From an uncultured Bacteroidota bacterium (lineage in GTDB: Bacteria > Bacteroidota > Bacteroidia > Flavobacteriales > Flavobacteriaceae): a stretch of DNA of 64,000 bases. Position numbers and translations under genes: made by a program. The stretch lies in the NCBI GenBank assembly GCA_902546725.1, contig CACCLB010000001.1, positions 179,716 to 243,715 of the forward strand, read 5' to 3'. Below the pieces are notes generated by a model. The model made no database searches and was not told the origin of the DNA. It was given only the letters and a program-made list of their open reading frames with translations. Positions 37,580 through 47,593 of the stretch are shown in pieces; positions within the stretch are counted from its first letter, which is position 1; every line of letters starts with the position of its first letter.

Positions 37580-37813
37580 ATGATATTTCTGGATAATAAG
37601 AGGTATATTAAGAAGCTTGGTAAAAGAATCCGCTCAATTAGGAAGGCACACAAGATGACTCAACTTGATTTAGCCACAAAGTCTGGAATGGAAGAAAATG
37701 CCGTCCAGCGAATAGAAACTGGAAGAACCAACCCCACCTTTAAAACACTTTTAAAAATCATTGGAGCTTTAGATATGGTAATCAAAGATTTTTTCAGTGA
37801 AGGTTTTGAGTGA
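37580..37813 (+). CDS. XRE-family HTH transcriptional regulator
   Basis: LGKRIRSIRKAHKMTQLDLATKSGMEENAVQRIETGRTNPTFKTLLKIIGAL. Confidence 0.88.
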   Translation: MIFLDNKRYIKKLGKRIRSIRKAHKMTQLDLATKSGMEENAVQRIETGRTNPTFKTLLKIIGALDMVIKDFFSEGFE

Positions 37814-38088
37814 ATAATGACGGTCTTAAAAAACAAACTTAGATTTGATTTTCTTACTACTAACGAAAAGGATTTACTTAATTTTTTCATCAGTAAGAGT
37901 TACAACCCAAGCTTATCAGCTAGTCGAGATAAATTTATCAATATCTTATTTTTTCATCCTTTTTTTAAATACTTGTTCGATTTTAAGACCAAATTTTAAA
38001 TAAATCATAGATCTAAAAAATTATTGAAAAGTATCGTATAAAAACTTTTTTTGAGTCTCTAATTTTAAGGTAAATAAAAAGTAAAACC

Positions 38089-39282
38089 ATGAAAAAATTA
38101 AACAGAAGAGAGGCTTTGAGATTAGGAGGTTTACTAGGAGTTGGAACCTTTACCAATATTGAAACACTATGGAGTTCAAATGCTCACGCAGCTCAGCTCA
38201 GCAAGAAAAAATTTATTTTCGAAAGCAATACGATTAGTGAATTCGCTCCGCCTGCTATGCCAAAACTAAGTAGTTTGAAAGCAAGGCTGCACTGGAATGA
38301 AAACCCGTTCGGTCCAAGTCCATTGGCAGTCGATTCATTTGTCAACTATGCTAAGGATGCAAATTATTATTCATGGGATATTTTAAAAGATTTTATAGGG
38401 AAAGTAGCCGAAAAAGAACATGTTGAAAAAAATCAAATTTTAACGGGACCTGGTTCCTCAGACCTTTTAGAAAAAACAGCAATAGCACTTTTCGAAGGAG
38501 AAAAAGGAAATATAGTAACGGCTGATCCTTGCTACATGTCATTGGTGAATGTTGCTTCAACTCTTGGAGCTAGTTGGAAGTCAGTTAAATTAAACGATGA
38601 ATTTGAACATGACTTAGAAGGTATGCGTGCTGCTATTGATTCAGAGACAAAACTGGTGTACATCACGAATCCAAACAACCCAACAGCAACCGTAACAAAC
38701 GCAAAACTTCTTCTAGATTTCTGTGCTGAAGTTTCAGAAAAAGTACCAGTTTTCATTGACGAGGCCTACTTAGAACTGACCGATGCAGGTCTGTCAAATT
38801 CTATGGCTCAACTAGTGTCTCAAGGGAAAGATATCATCGTAACTAGAACCTTTTCTAAAATTCACGGAATGGCCGGTATGCGATTAGGGTATATGTTGGC
38901 TCTACCTCAGCGTATCAGTCAAATAAATAAAATCACTAGAGGGGGTATGGGTATCAGTGGCCCTACTATTCACGCTGCAATGGCTAGTTTAGACGATACT
39001 GATTTTTTGAAATCTTGCAAGATGAAAATTGCAGCAAACAGAGACTTTACCATTAAAAACTTAATCTCTAGAGGTTTTGAACCCCTTCCGACGAGTACTA
39101 ACTTTCTGATATTTGAGTTAGCTCATAAAATTGACCCAAACAAGTTCTTGTCTGAGATTTATTCGAAAAAAGTAACAGTTAAAGTTTTTAATTTCTGGGA
39201 AAAAAATTGGTGTCGTGTTTCAATCGGAACAAGGGAGAGCATGGAAATATTCTTTGAGGCTTTTGACGAAATCTTAGCTTAA
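38089..39282 (+). CDS. Aminotransferase class I/II, histidinol-phosphate aminotransferase-like, with Tat-like signal
   Basis: RREALRLGGLLGVGTF N-terminus; LHWNENPFGPSPLAV, ITNPNNPTATV, FIDEAYLEL, RTFSKIHGMAGMRLGYML. Confidence 0.88.
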   Translation: MKKLNRREALRLGGLLGVGTFTNIETLWSSNAHAAQLSKKKFIFESNTISEFAPPAMPKLSSLKARLHWNENPFGPSPLAVDSFVNYAKDANYYSWDILKDFIGKVAEKEHVEKNQILTGPGSSDLLEKTAIALFEGEKGNIVTADPCYMSLVNVASTLGASWKSVKLNDEFEHDLEGMRAAIDSETKLVYITNPNNPTATVTNAKLLLDFCAEVSEKVPVFIDEAYLELTDAGLSNSMAQLVSQGKDIIVTRTFSKIHGMAGMRLGYMLALPQRISQINKITRGGMGISGPTIHAAMASLDDTDFLKSCKMKIAANRDFTIKNLISRGFEPLPTSTNFLIFELAHKIDPNKFLSEIYSKKVTVKVFNFWEKNWCRVSIGTRESMEIFFEAFDEILA

Positions 39283-39291
39283 AAGACTTGT

Positions 39292-40434
39292 ATGTCAACG
39301 ATTTATACAAAGATAGCTGTTTTTTTTCTGCTTATTTTTTTAGGAATTATTCTTAAAAAGAAATTCAACGGTAAGCCTGAAAAATTAGGTATTAAGAGGT
39401 TTATTCTCAACGTGTCACTTCCCGCCACAATTTTGATTTCATTCATCAGTTTTGAAATTGACATAGATTATATTTACTTGCCACTAGCAGGGATAGGTTT
39501 GAATCTTTTTGTTTTCTTATTAAGTCCTCTAATACTTAAGCTGACTAAACTTAACCAAAACCCTAAAAAGGCTAGGACATTAACCATGTTATTGTCTTCT
39601 TTTGCGCCAGGAATTTCTTGCTTCCCTATCGTAGAGGAATTTCTTGGGAGTGAATACCTTATCAAAGCCTCACTAATCGATTTTGGAAATAAACTTTTCG
39701 TGCTTATTTTTTTACTTGGATTTTCATTTCAAATTCACTATTTGACTCAAGACATTAAGGACAAAAAAAATAAAATTTCACCAAAGACAATTTTAAAAAG
39801 TGTTTTTACAGAGCCCATTAATCTCGTTTTATTAATTTCTTTTGGCATACTTTTTTTAGGATATACGATTGATCAAATTCCCATGGTTTTTATTGAATTT
39901 GTAACAAGAATGAAGGAAACCTTAACGCCTTTAGTTTTAATTTTTATTGGACTTTCTATCATTTTTGCCAAAGAAGCTTTGAAGGAAATCATACCGGTTT
40001 TGTTTATCAGAGCAGGGATTTGTTTGTTTTTTACCATTAGTGCGGTGAATTTTTTTGGAATGAGTTCGGGGGATGACATCCTCTTTTATTTGTCTTTATC
40101 ACTTAGTTCAGTTAGTTTTTGGCCTTTTGCCCACATGACGTTAATTGATGAGGTTGAGAAGGACGCAAAAATTAAAAACAGGACCTTTGATATCGGTTTT
40201 GGGTTAAATTTTTTGGCGTACTCTCTTCCCTTTTCCACGATTTTAATTTTGTCTCTTATTTCACAAAGAGGAAACGTGCTCAACCCAACTTCAATCTATA
40301 CGCTTTCTCTCATCTTAACTGTATTAGGGATGATTATGTTGGCAGTGAATACCCAAATTGAGAAATATAAAAAATTAAATCCAAGCACTCCGAAAAAATG
40401 GAGTCTTACCTATTTTTTTCAAAGCTTGCTTTAG
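39292..40434 (+). CDS. AEC-type permease/transporter
   Basis: About 10 TM helices, RFILNVSLPATILISF, SFAPGISCFPIVEEFLG. Confidence 0.7.
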   Translation: MSTIYTKIAVFFLLIFLGIILKKKFNGKPEKLGIKRFILNVSLPATILISFISFEIDIDYIYLPLAGIGLNLFVFLLSPLILKLTKLNQNPKKARTLTMLLSSFAPGISCFPIVEEFLGSEYLIKASLIDFGNKLFVLIFLLGFSFQIHYLTQDIKDKKNKISPKTILKSVFTEPINLVLLISFGILFLGYTIDQIPMVFIEFVTRMKETLTPLVLIFIGLSIIFAKEALKEIIPVLFIRAGICLFFTISAVNFFGMSSGDDILFYLSLSLSSVSFWPFAHMTLIDEVEKDAKIKNRTFDIGFGLNFLAYSLPFSTILILSLISQRGNVLNPTSIYTLSLILTVLGMIMLAVNTQIEKYKKLNPSTPKKWSLTYFFQSLL

Positions 40435-40776
40435 ATTAAAAGAAAAAGAAAAAGTGGTTTTTACAACACTGGCTATTCTTCAAAATTGAATTGAGGGATA
40501 GATCAGTGTTTTGATTAATATTTTTTTGTAAAAACTTTAATTCCTCATTTTATACTCTTGAATTAATTTGGATATTCTTTGAGTTACATGGAAGGTTATG
40601 TCTTTGTAAAACCGTATTCTTTAGGGAAGAAAATACCCGCTGTGAATTCAAACATGATTTTTAAATCAAGGTCAACAATAATTGCTTTTGAAAAAAAGTT
40701 AGTATCATAAAACACTGCTGAGCTTTACAAATACATCAGTAGAATTTCTTGTCTTATTTTAAGACCTAATATTGAT

Positions 40777-42186
40777 TTATTCTGATTTTGGGTCAAACTG
40801 ATAAACCCCTCTTTTTTTATTTGAATTAATCTGGTGAAGTTTTGATATCATCATGGAATTCATTTGTCTGAACTGATGGTTGCTTAAAATAATATAGAAA
40901 GGAGTTTGAGCATTTAAAGCAGTTTGTAAGTCTGCAAGTCCAATCAGTTTGATTTTCCCTCGGGTATAAAATTGACTGGAATAACTTTTTGTATCTAGAG
41001 CATAGATTGTTTTGGTTTGGTCTAGAGGGCTAATTAAAAATTTATCTGTTGTGTGGCTGTACCATGGTTTTGCCATTCCGCTAAGGTGGACAAAGAATAA
41101 GAGTAGGGGTAGGCCAATGGCTGTTCCAGCATACAATTTTTTGTTTTTGATGGTTGCCCAATAATGACTAATCAAGAGAGCTACCGGAATACAGCTGGGT
41201 AAGATATAAGGGTGGATTAGGCTTTTGGAAGAAGTAAAAAACAAAGGTGTCCATGCGCTCCAAAGCAATAAAAATAATAACCAAGGGTCTTGAATTAAGG
41301 ACTTCCATTTTCTGACCATCAAATGGATAAGTGCAAGAGTCCAAGGAAGTAAAAAAACGATCAAAAAGACCCATACCATTCCTAAAGGTTGCTGTTTTGG
41401 GAAACCGTATTTGTCTCCTCTCCATTCGGAATTAAAATAGCGTTCAAAATGCTCCCCTACAATGAAGTAATCAATAAATCCAGGGGTACGCAATTCAGCC
41501 GAAATATACCAAGGTAAACTGACTGCCACGAGGAGTAAAACCCCACTAATCCATGGGAGTTGTGCCCAAGCTTTTTTTATATTGTTTGTGAATAAAGCCC
41601 ATACGAAAATTGGAGGGAGGGTCAGGATCACGATTATGGGTCCTTTGGCAAGGAGTCCAATTCCAATTCCCATAAAGAAAAGATAGCCCCAAAAGGCTTT
41701 TGCATTTTTGCGAAGTGCTTCCCAGAAGCCAAACATGGTAAGGGCGATACTTACGCATAAAAAAGTATCGGTAGAGACCACTCCAGCGTGAAGATAAAAC
41801 TCTGGAATTGTGAGTAAGATAATTCCAGGGAGATATACTGATTGTGTATATTCACTTCTGTATTTTCCAATTAAAATGGCCAAGACAACCATAACAATAA
41901 GGTAGGGAAGTCGGACAAACAACTCAGCAGAACCAAAGAAAGATTGGAATAGGGCAGAAGCCCAAGTAGCTAGTGGAGGTTTTGCCCAAAAAGGAAGGCC
42001 GTAGTCTATCTGGGGGGTAATCCAATTGCCTGTCTCGCTCATCAGCCTTGCAATTTCACCATAGCGCGCCTCAGTTTTATCCATCAGCGGAAGCGCTCCG
42101 TTAAAATACATCCGAATGGCAACCAATATCCAAAATGCCAGTGCAAAACGAATCCTGTAAAAATGTCGTTTGAATTTTTGGATCAT
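40777..42186 (-). CDS. ArnT-like glycosyltransferase family 39
   Basis: LPLMDKTEARYGEIARLMSETGNWITPQIDYGLPFWAKPPLATW. Confidence 0.88.
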   Translation of the reverse strand: MIQKFKRHFYRIRFALAFWILVAIRMYFNGALPLMDKTEARYGEIARLMSETGNWITPQIDYGLPFWAKPPLATWASALFQSFFGSAELFVRLPYLIVMVVLAILIGKYRSEYTQSVYLPGIILLTIPEFYLHAGVVSTDTFLCVSIALTMFGFWEALRKNAKAFWGYLFFMGIGIGLLAKGPIIVILTLPPIFVWALFTNNIKKAWAQLPWISGVLLLVAVSLPWYISAELRTPGFIDYFIVGEHFERYFNSEWRGDKYGFPKQQPLGMVWVFLIVFLLPWTLALIHLMVRKWKSLIQDPWLLFLLLWSAWTPLFFTSSKSLIHPYILPSCIPVALLISHYWATIKNKKLYAGTAIGLPLLLFFVHLSGMAKPWYSHTTDKFLISPLDQTKTIYALDTKSYSSQFYTRGKIKLIGLADLQTALNAQTPFYIILSNHQFRQMNSMMISKLHQINSNKKRGVYQFDPKSE

Positions 42187-42908
42187 CGATAAGTACGTTT
42201 AATTTTCAACAAGTCCATCCACATTTTAAAACCATAAGTCCATGCGATTTTTGAATCCCCTTGATCTTTCCAGTTTTGTAGGGGTATCTCCGAACTCATG
42301 CGCTTAAAATCTGAGGTACCGTAATGATTTTTCAAACGGAAAAAAATCTCCACATCAAAAAGCCAGGGCGAAATAAAAGGATTGCCAAATGCAATTCTAG
42401 CATTTTCCGCACTAAAAACCTTACAGCCACATTGGGTATCATATACTGCTAACTGGAGCACATTTGAGATTGCGGTAGCAATCATTCTTCCGATTATAAA
42501 TCGAAACAATTTACGTTCAATCCTGTTGTCTATTTTTTTGATTCTTGAGCCAAAAACGAATTGTTTAGAAGGAGAAATTTTTTTAGCCAAAAGCGTGCAT
42601 TCTTCTAAAGAAGTTGAGAGGTCAGCATCCAAGAAAGCATAAGCATCATGGCTTTTATGGTCTAACGATACTAGCATTCCTTCCCGAACGGCATTGCCTT
42701 TTCCATGATTTTGAGTAAGATTTAAAATCTGTACTTGTTTGGGATGCTCCGTTTTAAAAGCATCTAAAATTGCAGCTGTAGTGTCTGAGGATCCGTCATT
42801 TACAAAACAAAGATTCACCTTAGGAAAGTGAGTAAGAAAGATTCTGTAGTCTTTCAACGGAATTCTTTTGGCTTCATTATAGCAAGGAATAACGATGTTT
42901 AAATTCAT
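42183..42908 (-). CDS. Glycosyltransferase family 2 (dolichyl-phosphate beta-glucosyltransferase-like)
   Basis: NIVIPCYNEAKRIPL, FVNDGSSDTTAAIL, FLDADLSTSLEE, YDTQCGCKVFSAENA. Confidence 0.9.
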   Translation of the reverse strand: MNLNIVIPCYNEAKRIPLKDYRIFLTHFPKVNLCFVNDGSSDTTAAILDAFKTEHPKQVQILNLTQNHGKGNAVREGMLVSLDHKSHDAYAFLDADLSTSLEECTLLAKKISPSKQFVFGSRIKKIDNRIERKLFRFIIGRMIATAISNVLQLAVYDTQCGCKVFSAENARIAFGNPFISPWLFDVEIFFRLKNHYGTSDFKRMSSEIPLQNWKDQGDSKIAWTYGFKMWMDLLKIKRTYR

Positions 42909-43160
42909 AAAAGATACTCAGATTCTCAAATCTAATTTTTGATTGAAAAATTTACATATAAAGAAACAAAAATTCAGCATATTCTAATTTAAATATAAGG
43001 GTGCTCCACTGGTGTAATAGAAAAAAATAATAAGCTGAAATTGAAATAGATAGCCTAAATATTGAGCTCCGTTTATTGTGTGGACACAAATTAGATTAAA
43101 AATTATTGAATTTAATTCAAAAAAAATATGTAAAAGGAATAGCGGAATAAAAAAAAATAA

Positions 43161-43168
43161 TAAATTTG
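43161..43168 (+). promoter_or_regulatory. -7 promoter element TAAATTTG upstream of tuf
   Basis: Perfect TAnnTTTG about 35 nt before tuf; -33 element unclear. Confidence 0.4.
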
Positions 43169-43202
43169 CACTCCTAAAAATAACAATGAAACAACTATAA
43201 TT

Positions 43203-44390
43203 ATGGCTAAAGAAACATTTGACCGGTCGAAACCCCACTTAAACATTGGAACAATTGGTCACGTAGATCACGGTAAAACGACTCTTACTGCTGCAATCAC
43301 AAAAGTATTAGCAGACGCAGGATTCTCTGAAGCTAGAAGCTTCGATCAAATCGATAACGCACCTGAAGAGAAAGAAAGAGGTATTACTATAAACACTTCT
43401 CACGTAGAATATCAAACATCGAATCGTCATTACGCTCACGTTGACTGTCCAGGTCACGCCGATTATGTAAAGAACATGGTAACTGGAGCTGCTCAAATGG
43501 ACGGCGCTATACTTGTTGTTGCAGCTACTGATGGTCCTATGCCACAGACAAGAGAACACATCTTATTGGGTCGCCAGGTTGGTGTGCCACGTATTGTTGT
43601 TTTCTTGAACAAAGCAGACATGGTAGACGATGAAGAATTACTTGAATTAGTTGAAATGGAAGTAAGAGAATTACTTTCTTTTTATGACTATGACGGAGAC
43701 AACACTCCTGTAATTCTAGGTTCGGCCCTCGGAGCACTCAATGGAGAGCAAAAATGGGTTGATACTGTATTAAAGTTAATGGAAGAAGTTGACACATGGA
43801 TTGAATTGCCAAAACGTGATGTTGACAAAGATTTCTTAATGCCTGTTGAGGATGTATTCTCAATTACAGGTCGTGGTACTGTTGCAACTGGTCGAATTGA
43901 GACTGGTGTTGCAAATACTGGAGATGAAATTGACATCATCGGTATGGGTGCTGAAAAGATGAAATCAACTATTACTGGAGTAGAGATGTTCCGTAAAATA
44001 TTAGATAGAGGTGAAGCTGGAGACAACGTAGGAATCCTTTTAAGAGGTATCGAAAAAACAGATATCAAAAGAGGAATGGTACTTTGTAAAACAGGATCTG
44101 TAACTCCTCACGCTAAATTCAAAGCGGAAGTTTATATCTTGAAAAAAGAAGAAGGTGGACGTCACACTCCATTCCACAACAATTACAGACCACAGTTTTA
44201 TGTTAGAACTACGGACGTAACTGGAAATATTTCTCTTCCTGATGAAGTAGAAATGGTTATGCCAGGTGATAACTTGACGATCAATGTTGACTTGATTTCT
44301 CCAGTTGCTTTGAGCACAGGACTTCGTTTCGCGATACGCGAAGGAGGAAGAACTGTTGGAGCAGGTCAGGTAACAGAGATCCTAGACTAG
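43203..44390 (+). CDS. tuf: Elongation factor Tu
   Basis: [50 protein letters not shown]. Confidence 0.98.
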   Translation: MAKETFDRSKPHLNIGTIGHVDHGKTTLTAAITKVLADAGFSEARSFDQIDNAPEEKERGITINTSHVEYQTSNRHYAHVDCPGHADYVKNMVTGAAQMDGAILVVAATDGPMPQTREHILLGRQVGVPRIVVFLNKADMVDDEELLELVEMEVRELLSFYDYDGDNTPVILGSALGALNGEQKWVDTVLKLMEEVDTWIELPKRDVDKDFLMPVEDVFSITGRGTVATGRIETGVANTGDEIDIIGMGAEKMKSTITGVEMFRKILDRGEAGDNVGILLRGIEKTDIKRGMVLCKTGSVTPHAKFKAEVYILKKEEGGRHTPFHNNYRPQFYVRTTDVTGNISLPDEVEMVMPGDNLTINVDLISPVALSTGLRFAIREGGRTVGAGQVTEILD

Positions 44391-44416
44391 TTAAGATGTT
44401 TTTAAAATGGCCTGAA

Positions 44417-44446
44417 GGTGTCCGTCATAAGGCGGATACCTTTTGT
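44417..44446 (+). terminator. Hairpin after tuf
   Basis: GGTGTCCG-TCATAAGG-CGGATACC followed by TTTT. Confidence 0.6.
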
Positions 44447-44457
44447 GCCAAATAAAA

Positions 44458-44530
44458 ACGGGTTTAGCTCAGTTGGTAGAGCACTGGTCTCCAAAACCAG
44501 GTGTCGGGAGTTCGAGCCTCTCAACCCGTG
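44458..44530 (+). tRNA. tRNA-Trp (anticodon CCA)
   Basis: ACGGGTT/AACCCGT acceptor, loop CTCCAAA, AGTTCGAGCCT. Confidence 0.95.
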
Positions 44531-44549
44531 CAAAAAAGAAAAGTAAAAC

Positions 44550-44735
44550 ATGATTACATACATTAAAGATTCCTTCGAAGAACTTAAGAACAACGTTTCT
44601 TGGACTGAGCGCTCAGAACTTCAACGTTTGGTTGTAATTGTGTTGGTGTTTTCTGTCTTATTTTCTCTAGCCATTTGGGGTGCCGATACCGTTTTGTCAC
44701 GGGTGATACAGTTTTACTTTAATTTGATCGGATAA
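44550..44735 (+). CDS. secE: Preprotein translocase subunit SecE
   Basis: YIKDSFEELKNNVSWTERSELQRLVVIVLVFSVLFSLAIWGAD; position between tuf/tRNA-Trp and nusG. Confidence 0.92.
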   Translation: MITYIKDSFEELKNNVSWTERSELQRLVVIVLVFSVLFSLAIWGADTVLSRVIQFYFNLIG

Positions 44736-44737
44736 GA

Positions 44738-45292
44738 ATGGCAACTACAGTAAACGATAAAAAGTGGTATGTTGTTCGTGCAGTAAGCGGACAAGAAGCA
44801 AAAATTAAAGACTACATCATGTCTGAGGTTAGCCGTTTCGGTTACGACCATCTGGTCGAAGACATTCTTGTACCTACTGAAAAAGTGATTCAAATCCGTA
44901 ACGGTAAAAAAATCAATAAAGAACGCGTTTATTTCCCCGGTTACATCATGCTCAAGGCCAATTTGATTGGAGAGCTTCCTCATATCATCAAATCGGTGAC
45001 CAATGTCATTGGTTTTTTAGGAGAAACAAAAGGGGGTGACCCTGTGCCTTTAAGAGAGGCTGAAGTTAATCGTATGCTCGGTAAAGTTGATGAACTAGCA
45101 CTGACAGCCGAACACGTTGCCATTCCATTTAATGTGGGTGAAAGTGTCAAGGTCATCGACGGTCCATTTAATGGATTTACTGGAGTGATAGAAAAAGTAA
45201 ATGAAGAAAAGCGTAAGCTCGAAGTAATGGTAAAAATCTTTGGAAGAAAGACTCCTTTAGAATTGAGTTATATGCAAGTTGAAAAGTTATAA
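44738..45292 (+). CDS. nusG: Transcription termination/antitermination factor NusG
   Basis: KWYVVRAVSGQEAKIKDYI, FPGYIMLKA, GESVKVIDGPFNGFTGVIEKVN. Confidence 0.96.
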   Translation: MATTVNDKKWYVVRAVSGQEAKIKDYIMSEVSRFGYDHLVEDILVPTEKVIQIRNGKKINKERVYFPGYIMLKANLIGELPHIIKSVTNVIGFLGETKGGDPVPLREAEVNRMLGKVDELALTAEHVAIPFNVGESVKVIDGPFNGFTGVIEKVNEEKRKLEVMVKIFGRKTPLELSYMQVEKL

Positions 45293-45360
45293 ATGTTACA
45301 CTAATAAATAAGGAATTTGTGTCATGCTTCCACTAACACATTCCTAAATTAAATGAAACA

Positions 45361-45798
45361 ATGGCAAAAGAAGTAAGTAAAGTTTTAAAACTACAAGTTC
45401 GGGGAGGTGCTGCAAATCCGTCGCCACCGGTTGGACCCGCGCTCGGTGCCGCAGGAGTCAATATCATGGAATTTTGCAAACAGTTTAATGCAAGAACCCA
45501 AGATAAGCCTGGTAAAGTATTACCAGTTTCGATTACTGTATATAAGGACAAATCGTTTGAGTTTGTCATTAAAACACCGCCAGCGGCCGTTCAACTAATG
45601 GAAGCAGCCAAAGCTAAAAAAGGTTCTGGAGAACCCAACCGAACAAAAGTGGCAACAGTCACTTGGGATCAGGTAAAGCTCATCGCTGAGGACAAAATGC
45701 CTGACCTGAATGCATTTACCATAGAGTCTGCTATGAAAATGGTAGCCGGCACTGCACGTTCAATGGGATTCAAAATTTCTGGACAAGCACCTTTTTAA
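45361..45798 (+). CDS. rplK: 50S ribosomal protein L11
   Basis: [37 protein letters not shown]. Confidence 0.98.
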   Translation: MAKEVSKVLKLQVRGGAANPSPPVGPALGAAGVNIMEFCKQFNARTQDKPGKVLPVSITVYKDKSFEFVIKTPPAAVQLMEAAKAKKGSGEPNRTKVATVTWDQVKLIAEDKMPDLNAFTIESAMKMVAGTARSMGFKISGQAPF

Positions 45799-45815
45799 TT
45801 TATTAAAACCAAGCA

Positions 45816-46505
45816 ATGGCGAGATTAACAAAAAAACAAAAAGAAGCTGGGGCTAAAGTAGATGCGAATACGATCTACACCCTTAAAGAAGCTTCTGAAT
45901 TGGTAAAAGAAATTACCAATACTAAATTTGATGCAAGTATTGATTTGGCAATACGATTGGGAGTAGATCCTAAAAAAGCTAATCAAATGGTTCGTGGAGT
46001 AGTAACTCTACCTCATGGAACAGGAAAAGAAGTTCGCGTTTTAGCTCTAGTAACACCTGACAAAGAAGCCGATGCCAAAGAAGCAGGAGCAGACTTTGTT
46101 GGTCTAGATGAATACCTTCAGAAAATCAAAGACGGTTGGACTGATGTGGACGTGATTGTAACCATGCCAAGTGTCATGGGAAAACTAGGTCCTTTGGGAC
46201 GTGTGTTAGGTCCTCGTGGCTTAATGCCCAATCCTAAAACAGGTACTGTAACTATGGATATCAAAAAAGCTGTATCCGATGTCAAAGGGGGTAAGATTGA
46301 TTTTAAGGTTGACAAATCTGGAATCGTTCACGCCGCAATTGGTAAAGCTTCTTTTACTCCAGAAAAGATATACGAAAACGCAGATGAGCTATTAAAGACC
46401 ATCATGAAACTCAAACCCACAACGACTAAGGGGATTTATGTCAAAAGCGTTTTTATGTCAAGTACGATGAGTCCTAGTATCTCTATAGATGCCAAACTGG
46501 GTTAA
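45816..46505 (+). CDS. rplA: 50S ribosomal protein L1
   Basis: [54 protein letters not shown]. Confidence 0.98.
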   Translation: MARLTKKQKEAGAKVDANTIYTLKEASELVKEITNTKFDASIDLAIRLGVDPKKANQMVRGVVTLPHGTGKEVRVLALVTPDKEADAKEAGADFVGLDEYLQKIKDGWTDVDVIVTMPSVMGKLGPLGRVLGPRGLMPNPKTGTVTMDIKKAVSDVKGGKIDFKVDKSGIVHAAIGKASFTPEKIYENADELLKTIMKLKPTTTKGIYVKSVFMSSTMSPSISIDAKLG

Positions 46506-46523
46506 TGCACAAAATTTATTCAA

Positions 46524-47045
46524 ATGACTAGAGAAGAAAAAAGCGACGCAATAGAAAACCTTAAAGAGGCTTTAGCAGGGGTTAAGAACCTTTATTTAGC
46601 TGATATTGCAGGATTGGATGCTGCTCAAACTAGTGCGTTACGCCGCGCTTGTTTTAAAGAGAACATTCAACTGCAAGTGGTTAAGAATACCTTACTCGCC
46701 AAAGCTATGGAAGCTTCCGACCAGGACTTTGGAAAGTTGACGGAGATCCTGAAAGGGAATACTTCCTTGATGTTTTCTGAATCAGGAAACGCACCTGCAA
46801 AGGTGATCAAGAACTTTAGAAAAAAGTCTGATAAGCCAATTTTAAAAGGAGCCTTCATTGAAGAAGCCGTTTATATAGGTGATGATCAGATCGACGCTCT
46901 TGTAGCGATCAAGTCTAAAGAAGAATTGGTTGGAGAGATCATTACATTGTTACAATCACCAGCTAAAAACGTGGTTTCAGCGCTTCAGTCGGGAGGCGGG
47001 AAACTTTCTGGAATACTAAAAACGCTTTCAGAACGCGAATCCTGA
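46524..47045 (+). CDS. rplJ: 50S ribosomal protein L10
   Basis: LYLADIAGLDAAQTSALRRACFKENIQLQVVKNTLLAKAM. Confidence 0.96.
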   Translation: MTREEKSDAIENLKEALAGVKNLYLADIAGLDAAQTSALRRACFKENIQLQVVKNTLLAKAMEASDQDFGKLTEILKGNTSLMFSESGNAPAKVIKNFRKKSDKPILKGAFIEEAVYIGDDQIDALVAIKSKEELVGEIITLLQSPAKNVVSALQSGGGKLSGILKTLSERES

Positions 47046-47104
47046 CCCAAAATAAGTACGCACTCGAATACACATATTAAAAAACAAACAGAAAAATTAA
47101 TAAC

Positions 47105-47482
47105 ATGGCAGATTTAAAAGATTTCGCAGAACAATTAGTCAACTTGACAGTAAAAGAAGTTAGTGAGTTGGCTGATATTTTAAAAGATGAGTACGGTATA
47201 GAGCCTGCAGCTGCAGCTGCAGTTGCTGTTGCTGGACCCGCAGGTGGCGGAGCTGATGCAGCTGAGGAAAAGTCAGAATTTGACGTAATCCTTAAAGCAG
47301 CAGGAGGTTCTAAACTTGCCGTTGTAAAATTAGTAAAAGAGTTAACAGGTCTTGGGCTTAAAGAAGCTAAAGAACTCGTTGACAACGCACCTAGTCCTTT
47401 GAAGGAAGGAATCGCTAAAGATGAAGCAGAAGCGCTTCAAAAATCTCTAGAAGAAGCTGGTGCCGAGGTTGAGCTTAAGTAG
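47105..47482 (+). CDS. rplL: 50S ribosomal protein L7/L12
   Basis: [48 protein letters not shown]. Confidence 0.98.
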   Translation: MADLKDFAEQLVNLTVKEVSELADILKDEYGIEPAAAAAVAVAGPAGGGADAAEEKSEFDVILKAAGGSKLAVVKLVKELTGLGLKEAKELVDNAPSPLKEGIAKDEAEALQKSLEEAGAEVELK

Positions 47483-47505
47483 TCTCAATCCATACCATTA
47501 AAGGC

Positions 47506-47535
47506 ATAGGCTTTTGGATTTTTCCAAAGGCCTAT
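47506..47535 (+). terminator. Hairpin in rplL-rpoB intergenic region (candidate attenuator/processing site)
   Basis: ATAGGCTTTTGG-ATTTTT-CCAAAGGCCTAT, 12-bp stem with one G.T. Confidence 0.6.
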
Positions 47536-47593
47536 ACCCTTTTATAGACCTTACCGCCCCCTATAGTAGTTATGACCATTAAAAAATAGTTAG

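Noticed and set aside
37817-37999. 60-aa ORF downstream of the XRE regulator
   Set aside because: No motif or supporting context; AT-rich DNA gives such ORFs by chance.
40455-40515. ACACTG...CAGTGT inverted repeat after the AEC permease
   Set aside because: Short arms with a loop of about 40 nt and no adjacent T-tract; too weak to call.
31735-43200. Attachment-site duplication of the tRNA-Thr 3' end
   Set aside because: No second copy of the 3' end (e.g. GAGTTCAAATCTCGTCATTGGCT) was found by eye before tuf.
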